Shown: positions 26,089 through 35,019 of the stretch, in pieces
How the letters are laid out: each line of letters starts with the position of its first letter
How positions within the stretch are numbered: the first letter of the stretch is position 1
NCBI RefSeq assembly: GCF_937898475.1
Contig: NZ_CALEJS010000015.1
Span: 372,001 to 436,000 of the forward strand
Length of the DNA stretch: 64,000 nucleotides
DNA from: an uncultured Chitinophaga sp.
Lineage (GTDB): Bacteria > Bacteroidota > Bacteroidia > Chitinophagales > Chitinophagaceae
Direction of reading: 5' to 3'
Program-made: the position numbers and the translations under genes
The notes under the pieces: generated by a model
What the model was told of the DNA's origin: nothing
What the model saw: only the letters and a program-made list of their open reading frames with translations
The model's database searches: none

Positions 26089-26480
26089 TTTGAGTACTCG
26101 TTTACCATCATTTTCCTTGCATTCACCCGGGAAAATTCGCCGTTTACGAAATACTGCCTTGTTAATTATCAAAGTATTATAATTTTACATCCGTTCGAAG
26201 CATTGTAGCAATTTTCTCTCTGATTGAAACTAATGCTTGGAAAAACCTGGTCAACTAGTGTTGTTTTATTGAGGAACCTTTGCTAATTAATAAAGGATGC
26301 CTTAAATTACAGTTAGTTAATCCCTCTACCGGTCATCATATCCCCTGAAAAGCTACCGTACATTTCAGTTCTCTTTGACCTTATCCAATCTAAAGCCTTC
26401 TTATACCTATGGCATAGCTGTGCGTTTTGCTTAGGTGTTAGTGTTCAAAAGATCAAGTTTTATTGAAAAAGAAGGTAGTA

Positions 26481-26876
26481 ATGAAAAAGAAAGTTTTAAT
26501 AATAGATGACAGCAAGCCAATAAGAATTTTGTTGGAGGCTATACTGAGCAGGCATTATGCTGTAACAGCAGTGGGAGATGGGCTTGATGCCATGGCCTGG
26601 TTGTCAGGCGGCAATTCAGCAGACCTGATCGTTACAGATCTGCGCATGCCCAACATTGATGGCTGGGAACTGCTGGAACATTTATCTGCCAGTTACTTAT
26701 ATAAAGATATTCCTGTGCTCGTGCTTTCCGGTGAAATTGCCAATGCTGCGCCTGAAACATTGATGGCACGTTACACGAACGTTCAGGCGGTGATGCATAA
26801 ACCTTTTGACCCGGTTGTGTTGCTCGAGAAAATTGCCTGTATGTTTAATGGTCAGCTGACCGCGACCTTGCCGTAA
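26481..26876 (+). CDS. Stand-alone response regulator receiver protein
   Basis: A 131-residue CheY-like receiver with no output domain. It has the acid pair IIDDSKP (residues 7-13), the phosphoacceptor Asp in LIVTDLRMP (residue 53), the switch Ser in VLVLSGE, and the conserved Lys in MHKPFD. The start is ATG 26481; an upstream in-frame TTG at 26463 repeats the same KKKV words. It is the first gene of the rightward polysaccharide block, 32 bases before the sugar transferase, so it may relay a phosphorylation signal to polymer synthesis. No histidine kinase is present in the window. Confidence 0.9.
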   Translation: MKKKVLIIDDSKPIRILLEAILSRHYAVTAVGDGLDAMAWLSGGNSADLIVTDLRMPNIDGWELLEHLSASYLYKDIPVLVLSGEIANAAPETLMARYTNVQAVMHKPFDPVVLLEKIACMFNGQLTATLP

Positions 26877-26908
26877 TCCCTTTACCAACGCAAATTGCAA
26901 CCAAAGAT

Positions 26909-28069
26909 ATGGAGACAACGATTACACCTAGTTTTTCGACTACTGCCACGATTGTCAGGAGTGCAACATCAGGTAAGCCTAACACTACTATCATCCGTCA
27001 GCTTTCGGATGAGAAGATAGCATTGTTTGTAGGCCACAGCGTTGTAGAAATGCCACAGGAACCCGGGCATTTCAAATACCTCATGGCAGATCATGTGGCC
27101 GATGCGCAGGAAGCAATTGATCAATTGCTGAATGTGTACCGGAAGATCCCTGCTGTCATTATCTATCGTTTCAACAGCAGTTATGAAACAGACCTGGCGA
27201 GCTGGCAAAGCTATTTTGAAAATCACCAGGTACTGCGCTCAATCCCGTTCTTCCTGTACACGGATCAGTTGTCAGACGCCCTGCGATCTTTCGTTAAGAA
27301 GTATGTTTTCATTGATGAGATCATTACCCACGACTGCCTCGTGAAGCGCCTGGATGATAAAGTGAACTTTGTGAGCAAGTTTAAGCGCATGCACCTGTTT
27401 GTGCCTAAAAGTCCGGAAGCTCCCACTGTTACTTATCACAGTACACCCGTTAACCGCGTGGCCAAAAGGATCTTTGATATACTGGTAGCTGGTACGCTGC
27501 TGATCCTGCTGTCGCCCTTGCTGCTGCTCATCGCCCTGATGATAAAGCTGGAAGGCAAAGGCCCGATTTTTTACGCGGCTTCCAGGGCCGGCAAGAATTA
27601 CCGGATGTTCAAATTCTATAAGTTCAGGACCATGGTGGCCGATGCAGATAAACAGCTGCATGTGCTCAAAGCCCAGAATCAATACTGCGGTAACGATAAC
27701 GGCCCTATGTTCTTTAAAGTGTCCAACGATCCCCGCGTTACCCGCCTGGGCGGTTTCCTGCGCAATACCAGCCTGGATGAACTGCCCCAGTTATTTAATG
27801 TACTGAAAGGGGATATGTCGCTGGTAGGTAACCGCCCGCTGCCGCTTTATGAAGCAGCCACGCTTACAACTGACGACTGGGCAGAGCGTTTCCTGGCGCC
27901 CGCCGGTATCACCGGCCTGTGGCAGATCAGCAAACGTGGTAAAAAAGATATGTCTGTTGAAGAGCGGATCAGTCTTGATATTAATTATGCGCACCGGCAC
28001 AACTTCGCCTACGACATGTGGTTGATGGTGAATACTCCCTTTGCGCTCGTACAAAAAGATAACGTATAA
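26909..28069 (+). CDS. Initiating sugar transferase with receiver-like N-terminal domain
   Basis: A 386-residue phosphoglycosyl transferase of the PglC/WbaP/WcaJ superfamily. It moves a sugar phosphate onto undecaprenyl phosphate and so starts the repeat unit. Residues 182-386 hold the catalytic part: the re-entrant helix (RIFDILVAGTLLILLSPLLL), KFYKFRTMVADADKQ, and the late MSLVGNRPLPLYEAA and GLWQISKRGKKDM motifs. Residues 30-160 form a separate domain with an alternating strand-helix pattern (IALFVGH, PAVIIYRF, IPFFLYTD, KYVFIDEII) like a receiver, but lacking the acid pair and phosphoacceptor Asp. Most relatives carry four membrane helices or nothing there. Its neighbours are a stand-alone receiver upstream and a GT2 gene that starts within its stop codon. 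Confidence 0.88.
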   Translation: METTITPSFSTTATIVRSATSGKPNTTIIRQLSDEKIALFVGHSVVEMPQEPGHFKYLMADHVADAQEAIDQLLNVYRKIPAVIIYRFNSSYETDLASWQSYFENHQVLRSIPFFLYTDQLSDALRSFVKKYVFIDEIITHDCLVKRLDDKVNFVSKFKRMHLFVPKSPEAPTVTYHSTPVNRVAKRIFDILVAGTLLILLSPLLLLIALMIKLEGKGPIFYAASRAGKNYRMFKFYKFRTMVADADKQLHVLKAQNQYCGNDNGPMFFKVSNDPRVTRLGGFLRNTSLDELPQLFNVLKGDMSLVGNRPLPLYEAATLTTDDWAERFLAPAGITGLWQISKRGKKDMSVEERISLDINYAHRHNFAYDMWLMVNTPFALVQKDNV

Positions 28070-29286
28070 TGACAGCTGTTATCGAAGTAATTCTATTTTC
28101 CTACTTAGCCGGATGCATACTTTACAACCTGATACTGTCCATCGCCGGACGGATGCAGCGTAAGAAAAATACGCAACATTCACCGGCCGCAACAGAAGCC
28201 TCTTATGCTAAGATGGCCATCCTGATACCGGCCTATAAAGAGGACTCCATCATTCTGTCTACCGCACAGAGTTACACCAGGCTGAACTACCCTTCAGATC
28301 AATATGAAGTGATTGTAATAGCAGACTCGCTGCAGCCCGAAACGCTGCAACAGCTGCGCTCATCCGGCGTTACCGTCATCCCCGTTTCATTTGACAAAAG
28401 TACCAAGGCAAAATCCCTGAACGCGGCTTTTGCCCGGTTAGGCGATCATTACGACCTGGCCCTGATCTGTGATGCAGACAACATGCTGGCGGCTGATTTT
28501 CTGCTGCTGGTGAACCAGGCATTCCAGGCAGGTGAGTATGCCATACAGGCACAGCGTGTAGCCAAGAACCTGAATACACCCTTTGCAGTGCTGGATGCGG
28601 CCAATGAAATCATTGCCAACCACCTTTACCGCAAAGGCGCCAACGCGCTTGGTTTGTCTTCGTCCGTGATAGGCAGCGGCATGGCCTTCCATTACCCGCT
28701 GATAAAGAACATCATGCAGGAGATAGATGCCACGGGGGGCTTTGACAAGGTGCTGCAGTTAATGGTTATACAGAAAGGACATGCCATCTATTACCTGGAA
28801 GATGCGCATGTGTTTGACGAAAAGGTAGAGCATGCTGAAACCTTTGAACACCAGCGCCGGCGCTGGTTGTCCAGCCAGCTGGTATACCTGCGTCATTACT
28901 GGAAAAAGGGGTGGCGCGAACTGTTCAGGGGCAATGTAGATTACTTTAATCTCGCGGTATGCCAGAACCTGTTGCTGCCAAGGCTGCTGCTGGTAGTGGC
29001 CGTTACAGCGGTTGCATTGCTGTATATCGCGCTGCATACTTACCTGGTATTGCCACTAGCGTGGTGGATAGCACTCTGGACTTGCAATTGCATCAGCCTG
29101 CTGCTGCCCATACCCGGTCGGTTCTTCAGCCGTTACCTGTTGACCGCAATGCTGGGACTTCCACGTGCGGCATTCATTATGGTAATGCTGCTGTTTCGTC
29201 TCAAAGGCGCCAACAACCGCTTTATACATACCAAACATACCAAAACAGAGATAGACAATCCCTTGTTAGATGTTGCAGGCAAATAA
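28069..29286 (+). CDS. Membrane glycosyltransferase, GT2 family
   Basis: A 405-residue processive-type GT2. An N-terminal membrane helix (residues 3-24) precedes the GT-A domain with MAILIPAYKEDSIIL, VIVIADS, LALICDADNML, the base-containing YYLEDAHVFDEKV and the HQRRRWLSSQ acceptor motif (QxxRW). Three to four membrane helices finish the protein. The start ATG overlaps the sugar transferase stop (TAATG), so the two are translationally coupled. It probably adds the second sugar to the lipid-linked unit. Confidence 0.9.
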   Translation: MTAVIEVILFSYLAGCILYNLILSIAGRMQRKKNTQHSPAATEASYAKMAILIPAYKEDSIILSTAQSYTRLNYPSDQYEVIVIADSLQPETLQQLRSSGVTVIPVSFDKSTKAKSLNAAFARLGDHYDLALICDADNMLAADFLLLVNQAFQAGEYAIQAQRVAKNLNTPFAVLDAANEIIANHLYRKGANALGLSSSVIGSGMAFHYPLIKNIMQEIDATGGFDKVLQLMVIQKGHAIYYLEDAHVFDEKVEHAETFEHQRRRWLSSQLVYLRHYWKKGWRELFRGNVDYFNLAVCQNLLLPRLLLVVAVTAVALLYIALHTYLVLPLAWWIALWTCNCISLLLPIPGRFFSRYLLTAMLGLPRAAFIMVMLLFRLKGANNRFIHTKHTKTEIDNPLLDVAGK

Positions 29287-30193
29287 ACAGACATATCATC
29301 CTTTGGTTTCCATCATCACCGTTAATTATAACAATACGGCGGTAACCTGTGAGTTGCTGGCATCCCTGCAACATATCAGCTACCCGCGTTTTGAAGTGAT
29401 CGTGGTGGACAATGCATCAACAGAAGATCCTACCAGGGAGATCATCAACCGCTTTCCCACTGTAAAAGTGATCCGCAGTGAAGAGAACCGCGGCTTTGCC
29501 GGGGGCAATAACCTGGGCATCCAGGCCGCCGCCGGTAACTACCTCTTCCTGGTAAATAACGATACTGAATTTACAGAAGGCCTGATAGAAGGACTGCTGG
29601 AAGTGTTTGCCACCTATCCGGACGCCGGCGTGGCCAGTCCCAAGTTCCATTACTATTTTCATAAGGGCACCATTGAATATGCCGGCTATCACTCCGTTGA
29701 TATCTTCACCGGCCGCAACAGCATGATCGGCTGCCGGGAAAAAGATCAGGGGCAGTATGACGCTGTCAGCGCTACACCATATGCACACGGCGGCGCCATG
29801 ATGATCAGCCGGGAAGCGCTCGATAAGGTGGGACTCATGCCTGAACTGTATTTTCTGTATTATGAAGAATTTGACTGGTGTGAGCAGTTCCGCCGCAAAG
29901 GATACAAGATCTACTACCAGTATAAATCACTGATCTATCATAAAGAATCCATGACAACGGGCAAGAACAGCCCGCTCAAAACATATTATATTACCAGGAA
30001 CCGGATACTGTTCATGCGCCGCAACGTGCGCCTGCCCGCCCGCCTGGTGTTCATTTTGTATTTCATTTGTTTTACCGTGCCCAAGAATACCCTGCAGTAT
30101 CTCCTTAAAAGAGAAGCTACTCATCTGAAAGCGTTCTGGAAAGGTATTTATTGGAACATGAAAAATATCAGGTTTGAAAGTCTGAATGCCTGA
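29270..30193 (+). CDS. Glycosyltransferase family 2, rhamnosyltransferase-like
   Basis: A 307-residue cytoplasmic GT2 with VSIITVNYNNTAVTCELL, VIVVDNASTED, the metal-binding LFLVNNDTEF, GGAMMISREALDKVG and a YYEEFDWCEQFRRKGYKIYY acceptor segment. This motif set is that of the WcaA/RfbF rhamnosyl- or mannosyl-transferases. The gene overlaps its upstream neighbour by 17 bases. A short basic and hydrophobic C-terminal part (RLPARLVFILYFICF) could attach it to the membrane. Confidence 0.9.
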   Translation: MLQANKQTYHPLVSIITVNYNNTAVTCELLASLQHISYPRFEVIVVDNASTEDPTREIINRFPTVKVIRSEENRGFAGGNNLGIQAAAGNYLFLVNNDTEFTEGLIEGLLEVFATYPDAGVASPKFHYYFHKGTIEYAGYHSVDIFTGRNSMIGCREKDQGQYDAVSATPYAHGGAMMISREALDKVGLMPELYFLYYEEFDWCEQFRRKGYKIYYQYKSLIYHKESMTTGKNSPLKTYYITRNRILFMRRNVRLPARLVFILYFICFTVPKNTLQYLLKREATHLKAFWKGIYWNMKNIRFESLNA

Positions 30194-30266
30194 CAACATT
30201 CCCGAACAGCATTAAACTGTTAAACTTTCAGACCATTTATATTATTAAACACTTTAACTAATAGAT

Positions 30267-32165
30267 ATGTGCGGAATTGCTGGGTTTATTGATTTTACCA
30301 AAAAATCTGGAACAGACATACTGCAGCGCATGACAGATGTGATGCAGCATCGTGGTCCCAATGATGCCGGCTACGAAGTATTCGGCCATCCGGCTGCAAA
30401 CATCGGGCTGGGACAACGGCGCCTGTCCATCCTGGATCTATCCAGCGGCGGCCATCAGCCTATGCATTTCGGGCAGTACACCATCATCTTCAACGGCGAG
30501 ATATACAACTTCAAAGAGATAAAGAAAGACCTGGAGAAAATGGGCTACACCTTTCAATCCGGTTCTGATACAGAAGTGTTGTTAAAGGGATACGATGCCT
30601 GGAAAGAACAGGTGCTGGACAGATGCATCGGCATGTTCGCCTTTGTGATCTACGATGAACGGCAGGACCAGGTGATACTGTGCCGCGACAGGGCCGGTGT
30701 AAAACCGCTGTATTATTTCTGGGATGGTAATGTGCTCCTCTTTGCCTCCGAACTGAAAGGCTTGTGTGAGCACCCGCAGTTTGTAAAGGAAATTGATGTG
30801 AACAGCGTATCGCTGTTCCTGCAATACAGTTATATTCCAGCACCTTACACCGTATACCGCCAGACCCGCAAGCTGAAACCCGGCCACCTGCTCACAGTGA
30901 GCCTTAACAGGAAGGAAACGCAGGAATGTGCTTACTGGAATGTGCTGGATGCTTACAACCAGCCCCTGACAGACCTTTCCCAAAACGAAGTGATCCAGCA
31001 TACCGAGATGCTCATGAAGAGCGCCTATAATTACCGTATGGTGGCAGATGTGCCGGTGGGCGTGTTCCTCAGCGGCGGGTATGACAGCGCCAGCGTGGCC
31101 GCTATCCTGCAAGCCGGTTCGGGCAGCCGTATCAAAACTTTCACCATCGGGTACAAAGAGAAACAGTGGGATGAATCCGCAGAAGCCAAAAAGATTGCCC
31201 GTCACCTGGGTACTGATCATACAGAATGGATCGTTGGCCCTAAAGATGCGCTGGATGTGCTGGAACATCTGCCGGAGATCTATGACGAGCCTTTTGCAGA
31301 CAACTCCACCGTGCCTACCACCCTGGTAAGTAAGCTGGCCGCCCGCCAGGTAAAGGTGGCGCTTTCTGCAGACGGGGGCGACGAGATCTTTGCCGGCTAC
31401 AACAAATTCAACCAGGCCTTACGCTATACCCGTTTTTCAAAAAAGTTGCAGCGGATGCTCAGTCATACCATGTCGGTACTGAACCCTGAAATGATCCCGT
31501 ACTTCAACCGCAGGTACAACTTCGCTTCCCGCTACGAGAAAATGAAACTGATATGGGGCTCCGGTCAGCCGCAGTACGCACTGAAATATATCAGCCAGTA
31601 CCTCACGGAAAGTGAAACGCAGCATTACCTGCAGGTAAGACCGGAAAAATACCGCACCTCTTTTGACCTCAACGGCGAGCTCAATGAAGTGAACGACCCG
31701 CTGAATAAGCTGCTGGCCATGGATTATAAGACCTTCCTGGTAGACAATAACCTGGTAAAGGTAGACAGGGCCACCATGAGCGTGAGCATAGAAGGCAGGG
31801 AACCCATGCTGGACCACCGACTGGTGGAGTTCCTGGCCAGGGTGCCCGCTTCACTCAAAGTAAAAGATAATGTGAATAAATATATACTGAAGACGATCGT
31901 GCACAAGTACATTCCGGCCTCCCTTATGGACCGCCCCAAACGGCCTTTCATCGCACCCCTGCAGGAATGGTTCCGGGATGAACTGCGCGAACAGATGCAG
32001 TATTACCTGTCTCCCGACAGGCTGAACAAAACGGGGCTGTTCAATGCGCCGCACGTACAGCAACTGCTGGACAGGTTCCTTACAAGCGGCAACATCAGCC
32101 ATCAGAAACTGTGGAATATCCTCGTATTCCAGCTATGGTATAACAGATGGATAGAGAAATTATGA
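30267..32165 (+). CDS. asnB: Asparagine synthase (glutamine-hydrolysing) family amidotransferase
   Basis: A 632-residue two-domain enzyme. Residues 1-190 are a class II glutaminase, with Cys2 (MCGIAGFIDF), MQHRGPNDAGY, LGQRRLSILDLSSGGHQPM, FNGEIYNFKEI and GSDTEVLLKGYDAW. Residues 220-632 are the ATP-pyrophosphatase domain, with FLSGGYDSASVAAIL, DEPFADNSTVPTTLVSKLAA and LSADGGDEIFAGYNKF. In polysaccharide loci such enzymes often amidate uronic acids rather than make asparagine, and the position among glycosyltransferases favours that. All expected catalytic residues are visible. It overlaps the next gene by 19 bases. Confidence 0.93.
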   Translation: MCGIAGFIDFTKKSGTDILQRMTDVMQHRGPNDAGYEVFGHPAANIGLGQRRLSILDLSSGGHQPMHFGQYTIIFNGEIYNFKEIKKDLEKMGYTFQSGSDTEVLLKGYDAWKEQVLDRCIGMFAFVIYDERQDQVILCRDRAGVKPLYYFWDGNVLLFASELKGLCEHPQFVKEIDVNSVSLFLQYSYIPAPYTVYRQTRKLKPGHLLTVSLNRKETQECAYWNVLDAYNQPLTDLSQNEVIQHTEMLMKSAYNYRMVADVPVGVFLSGGYDSASVAAILQAGSGSRIKTFTIGYKEKQWDESAEAKKIARHLGTDHTEWIVGPKDALDVLEHLPEIYDEPFADNSTVPTTLVSKLAARQVKVALSADGGDEIFAGYNKFNQALRYTRFSKKLQRMLSHTMSVLNPEMIPYFNRRYNFASRYEKMKLIWGSGQPQYALKYISQYLTESETQHYLQVRPEKYRTSFDLNGELNEVNDPLNKLLAMDYKTFLVDNNLVKVDRATMSVSIEGREPMLDHRLVEFLARVPASLKVKDNVNKYILKTIVHKYIPASLMDRPKRPFIAPLQEWFRDELREQMQYYLSPDRLNKTGLFNAPHVQQLLDRFLTSGNISHQKLWNILVFQLWYNRWIEKL

Positions 32166-33295
32166 CACAGGAAAGAAAGATACGTGTGCTGCAAACCATC
32201 CGCCAGGGAAAGATTGGCGGAGGAGAGAGCCATGTACTGGACCTGGTGGCGACATTAGACCGCGCTAAATTCGATCCGCTGGTGCTGGCCTTTACAGACG
32301 GGCCAATGATCACTGCACTGCAACAAATGCAGGTGCCGGCCCACGTGATCGAAAGCGAAAAAGCATTTGACATCAGGGTATGGAAGCAGGTAAAACGCTT
32401 CATGCAGCAACAACAGGTAGACCTGGTGCATGTACATGGCACCCGCGCTAATACTAATGTATTATGGGCCGCCCGCTCCCTGCGACTGCCACTGATTTAT
32501 ACCATTCACGGCTGGTCTTTCCACGAAGGCTTGCACCCGGTAATGAGGCAGGCCCGCATTGCGGCGGAGAAGTACATCACGCGCAAAGCGCAGGTGAACA
32601 TCTGCGTATCTGAGTCCAACCGGCAAACCGGCCTCAGGGCCTTCGGCGGTTTTAAAGCAGAAGTGATCCGCAATGGGGTGAACCCGCAGAAGTTCAACCC
32701 TGCCGGAATGTATCCAGATGTAAAGGCTGCCTGCGGCATTCCCGCCCACCACCTGGTGGTAGGTTACATTGCCCGCATGACCCTGCAGAAGGATCCCGTT
32801 GGTATGATAAAGGCCTTTGCCACCGTTGCCGCACAGGTACCCGATATTACCTTGTTAATGGTAGGAGGGGGAGAGCTGCAGCAAAGCGCCCGGGATACCG
32901 CCGCCTCACTGGGCATCAGTGAGCACGTGGTGTTCCAGGATTTCCGGCAGGATGTACCGGCTGTGTTAAAGGCAATGGACATCTATTGCCTGCCTTCTCT
33001 TTGGGAAGGATTCCCCATCGGTGTACTGGAAGCCATGGCCATGGGTAAGGCTGTAGTGGCCAGCGATGTGGATGGCACCCGCGAAGCAGTTACGCATGAG
33101 CAGAACGGATTACTGGTGCCACCCTCTGACAGCGCCGCACTGGCCCATGCTATTATACGCCTGGCGCAGGATTTCTCCCTGAGAAAACGCCTGCAGCAAA
33201 GAGCGATCGATACCATCCGCTCTACCTACAATGTAACCGGTATGACGCGCAACATTGAAGCAATATATAACAAGCTGTTAGCAGCTAGCCACTAG
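32147..33295 (+). CDS. Glycosyltransferase family 4
   Basis: A 382-residue GT-B enzyme: an N-terminal acceptor domain with QTIRQGKIGGGESHVLDLVA and VDLVHVHGTRANTNVL, and a C-terminal donor domain with VGYIARMTLQKDPVGMI, LLMVGGGELQ and LPSLWEGFPIGVLEAMAMGK (the E-x7-E motif). It transfers a sugar from a nucleotide donor with retention of configuration. Two starts are possible, 32147 or 32162; both overlap or abut the asnB stop. A TTAGC-type repeat follows its stop. Confidence 0.92.
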   Translation: MDREIMTQERKIRVLQTIRQGKIGGGESHVLDLVATLDRAKFDPLVLAFTDGPMITALQQMQVPAHVIESEKAFDIRVWKQVKRFMQQQQVDLVHVHGTRANTNVLWAARSLRLPLIYTIHGWSFHEGLHPVMRQARIAAEKYITRKAQVNICVSESNRQTGLRAFGGFKAEVIRNGVNPQKFNPAGMYPDVKAACGIPAHHLVVGYIARMTLQKDPVGMIKAFATVAAQVPDITLLMVGGGELQQSARDTAASLGISEHVVFQDFRQDVPAVLKAMDIYCLPSLWEGFPIGVLEAMAMGKAVVASDVDGTREAVTHEQNGLLVPPSDSAALAHAIIRLAQDFSLRKRLQQRAIDTIRSTYNVTGMTRNIEAIYNKLLAASH

Positions 33296-33333
33296 CGCTT
33301 AGCTAACAGCCAACAGCTAACAGCCAAAAGCTA
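33282..33333. repeat. Intergenic short-word array (TTAGC type)
   Basis: Words TTAGCAGCTAGCCACTAGC and GCTAACAGCCAACAGCTAAC lie at the junction of the GT4 and methyltransferase genes. The array begins within the last codons of the GT4, so part of it is translated. Confidence 0.65.
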
Positions 33334-33341
33334 TTTTTTAT

Positions 33342-34094
33342 ATGATCACCTACGAATACGAACGGATTGCAGACATTAAACGCCTCAACTTCATCGCAGC
33401 CTGCCTGCAGCAGAACATTCCCGCCCGCGCACGGGTGCTGGACGTAGGTTGCGGCAACGGCGTGATCAGCCGCCACCTCGGACAGTTTGGTTACGAAGTG
33501 CTGGGGATAGATATCAGCCAGAAAACAATTGATGTAGCGCGTTCAAAGAACAAGCTGCCGAATGTACGCTTTGAAGCGGTGAGCGCAGAAGCACTGACTG
33601 CACAGGGTCAGCAATACGATGCCGTAATATGCAGCGAAGTACTGGAGCACCTGCACCAGCCGGGCTTATTACTGCAAACAATCTATGCATCCCTGAAACC
33701 GGAAGGCGTTTTGATCGTTACTGTGCCAAATGGCAAAGGCCCCCGGGAGGTATGTGTGACCAAACCCATGCTGAAGGCCCGCAGTAACCCAAAACTCTGG
33801 TCTTTCATCAACAGCGTGAAAAGAGCCCTCGGCTTTAAAGGCACAACGGTGCAGTCGCAGGCAGATAACCTGGACCATGTACAGTTCTTTACCTATAAGG
33901 ATCTGCAGCAACTGGCTGCTGCGCACGACTTCAAAATAGTGCAGATAGCCAAGACCAATTTCGTGGAAGACGTATTTCCTTTTTCCCTGTTCACCAAACG
34001 TATTAAATTTCTCCAGGCACTTGATTGCAAGGTGGCAGAGTTACTGCCTGTAGGCCTTACCGGCGGTTTCAACACCGTATGGAGAAAAGCGTAA
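33342..34094 (+). CDS. Class I SAM-dependent methyltransferase
   Basis: A 250-residue methyltransferase of the UbiG/Methyltransf_11-like type. The SAM-binding motif I is VLDVGCGNGVISRHLGQFG near residues 30-48, followed by VLGIDISQKT, the motif YDAVICSEVLEHLHQPG near 100, and LKPEGVLIVTVPNGKGP. In this cluster it most likely methylates a sugar or another decoration of the repeat unit. The exact acceptor is unknown. It is 9 bases before the GT14 gene. Confidence 0.88.
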   Translation: MITYEYERIADIKRLNFIAACLQQNIPARARVLDVGCGNGVISRHLGQFGYEVLGIDISQKTIDVARSKNKLPNVRFEAVSAEALTAQGQQYDAVICSEVLEHLHQPGLLLQTIYASLKPEGVLIVTVPNGKGPREVCVTKPMLKARSNPKLWSFINSVKRALGFKGTTVQSQADNLDHVQFFTYKDLQQLAAAHDFKIVQIAKTNFVEDVFPFSLFTKRIKFLQALDCKVAELLPVGLTGGFNTVWRKA

Positions 34095-34103
34095 CTAACA
34101 TTC

Positions 34104-34961
34104 ATGAAGATCGCTTTTATTATACTGGCCCACCGGCATCCTGCACAGCTGAAACGGCTGCTGCAGCGTTTATCCCATCCCGGTATTGACTGTTATGTAC
34201 ATGTGGACGCCAAATGTGAGCTGTCAGACTGGCAAGACGCGCTGTCTTTACCGCAGGTATATACGGTGCAGCAGCGGGTGAAAGTAACCTGGGCTGGGTG
34301 GAGCATTCTGCAGGCTACTTTGAACGGCATGCAGGCAGTGGTAGACAGCAAGGAGCCTTATGCCTACATCACCTTACTGAGCGGGCAGGATTATATCCTG
34401 AAGCCCGCCGGTTTTATTTACGATTATCTCATTGCCAGGCAGCATAGCGGCGCCCAGTTCCTCAATGTGATATCAGACGCCGCGCTGGCGCCTATGATGA
34501 GCAAAATGAACAATTATCATTTTGTAGAGTATAATTTTCCTGGCAAATATAAGTTCGGCAACCTGTTAACCGCACTGTTGCCCAAACGGCGGCCGCCGCT
34601 GGGTTTTAAACTGTTCTGCGGCTCCGCCTGGTGGACGCTTACGCCTGACTGTGTAGCGTATTGCCTGGAGTTTGAGCGCACGCATCCCAGCTTACGCCGC
34701 TACTTTAAATTCACCTGGGGTTCTGATGAGTTCCTGATCCAGACGATCCTGATGAACAGTGATTACCGTGAAAAAGTAAGCTTGGATAATCTGCACTATA
34801 TTGACTGGGCCGCCGGGCTCGAACATCCCAAAACCTTTGGTGTGGAAGACATCAGCGCGCTGATGAACTCCGGTAAGCTCTTTGCCCGTAAATTTGATAT
34901 GGAAAAAGGAGCCGCCGTCATGGACCTCGTGGATGAAAGCTGCAGTACGGTTCAGCTGTAA
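34104..34961 (+). CDS. Glycosyltransferase family 14 (core-2/I-branching type)
   Basis: A 285-residue protein with the GT14 pattern: AFIILAHRHPAQLKRLL at the start, DCYVHVDAKCE, VTWAGWSILQATLNGMQ, a YITLLSGQDYILKPAGFIYD centre, SAWWTLTPDCVAYCLEF, and a late FKFTWGSDEFLIQTILMNSD. These enzymes are GlcNAc- or xylosyl-transferases in eukaryotes, and bacterial members are found in polysaccharide clusters. It is the last gene of the rightward block and is followed at 34962 by a strong terminator shared with the converging flippase gene. Confidence 0.88.
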   Translation: MKIAFIILAHRHPAQLKRLLQRLSHPGIDCYVHVDAKCELSDWQDALSLPQVYTVQQRVKVTWAGWSILQATLNGMQAVVDSKEPYAYITLLSGQDYILKPAGFIYDYLIARQHSGAQFLNVISDAALAPMMSKMNNYHFVEYNFPGKYKFGNLLTALLPKRRPPLGFKLFCGSAWWTLTPDCVAYCLEFERTHPSLRRYFKFTWGSDEFLIQTILMNSDYREKVSLDNLHYIDWAAGLEHPKTFGVEDISALMNSGKLFARKFDMEKGAAVMDLVDESCSTVQL

Positions 34962-35000
34962 AAAAAGCCGGATGTGATGATGAGTCGCATCCGGCTTTTT
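34962..35000. terminator. Bidirectional terminator between GT14 and the flippase
   Basis: A 13-bp perfect stem (AAAAAGCCGGATG with CATCCGGCTTTTT) and a 13-base loop, with A and T tracts on both sides, lie between two convergent genes. Confidence 0.85.
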
Positions 35001-35019
35001 GTTTTATTGTAACGGTTGC

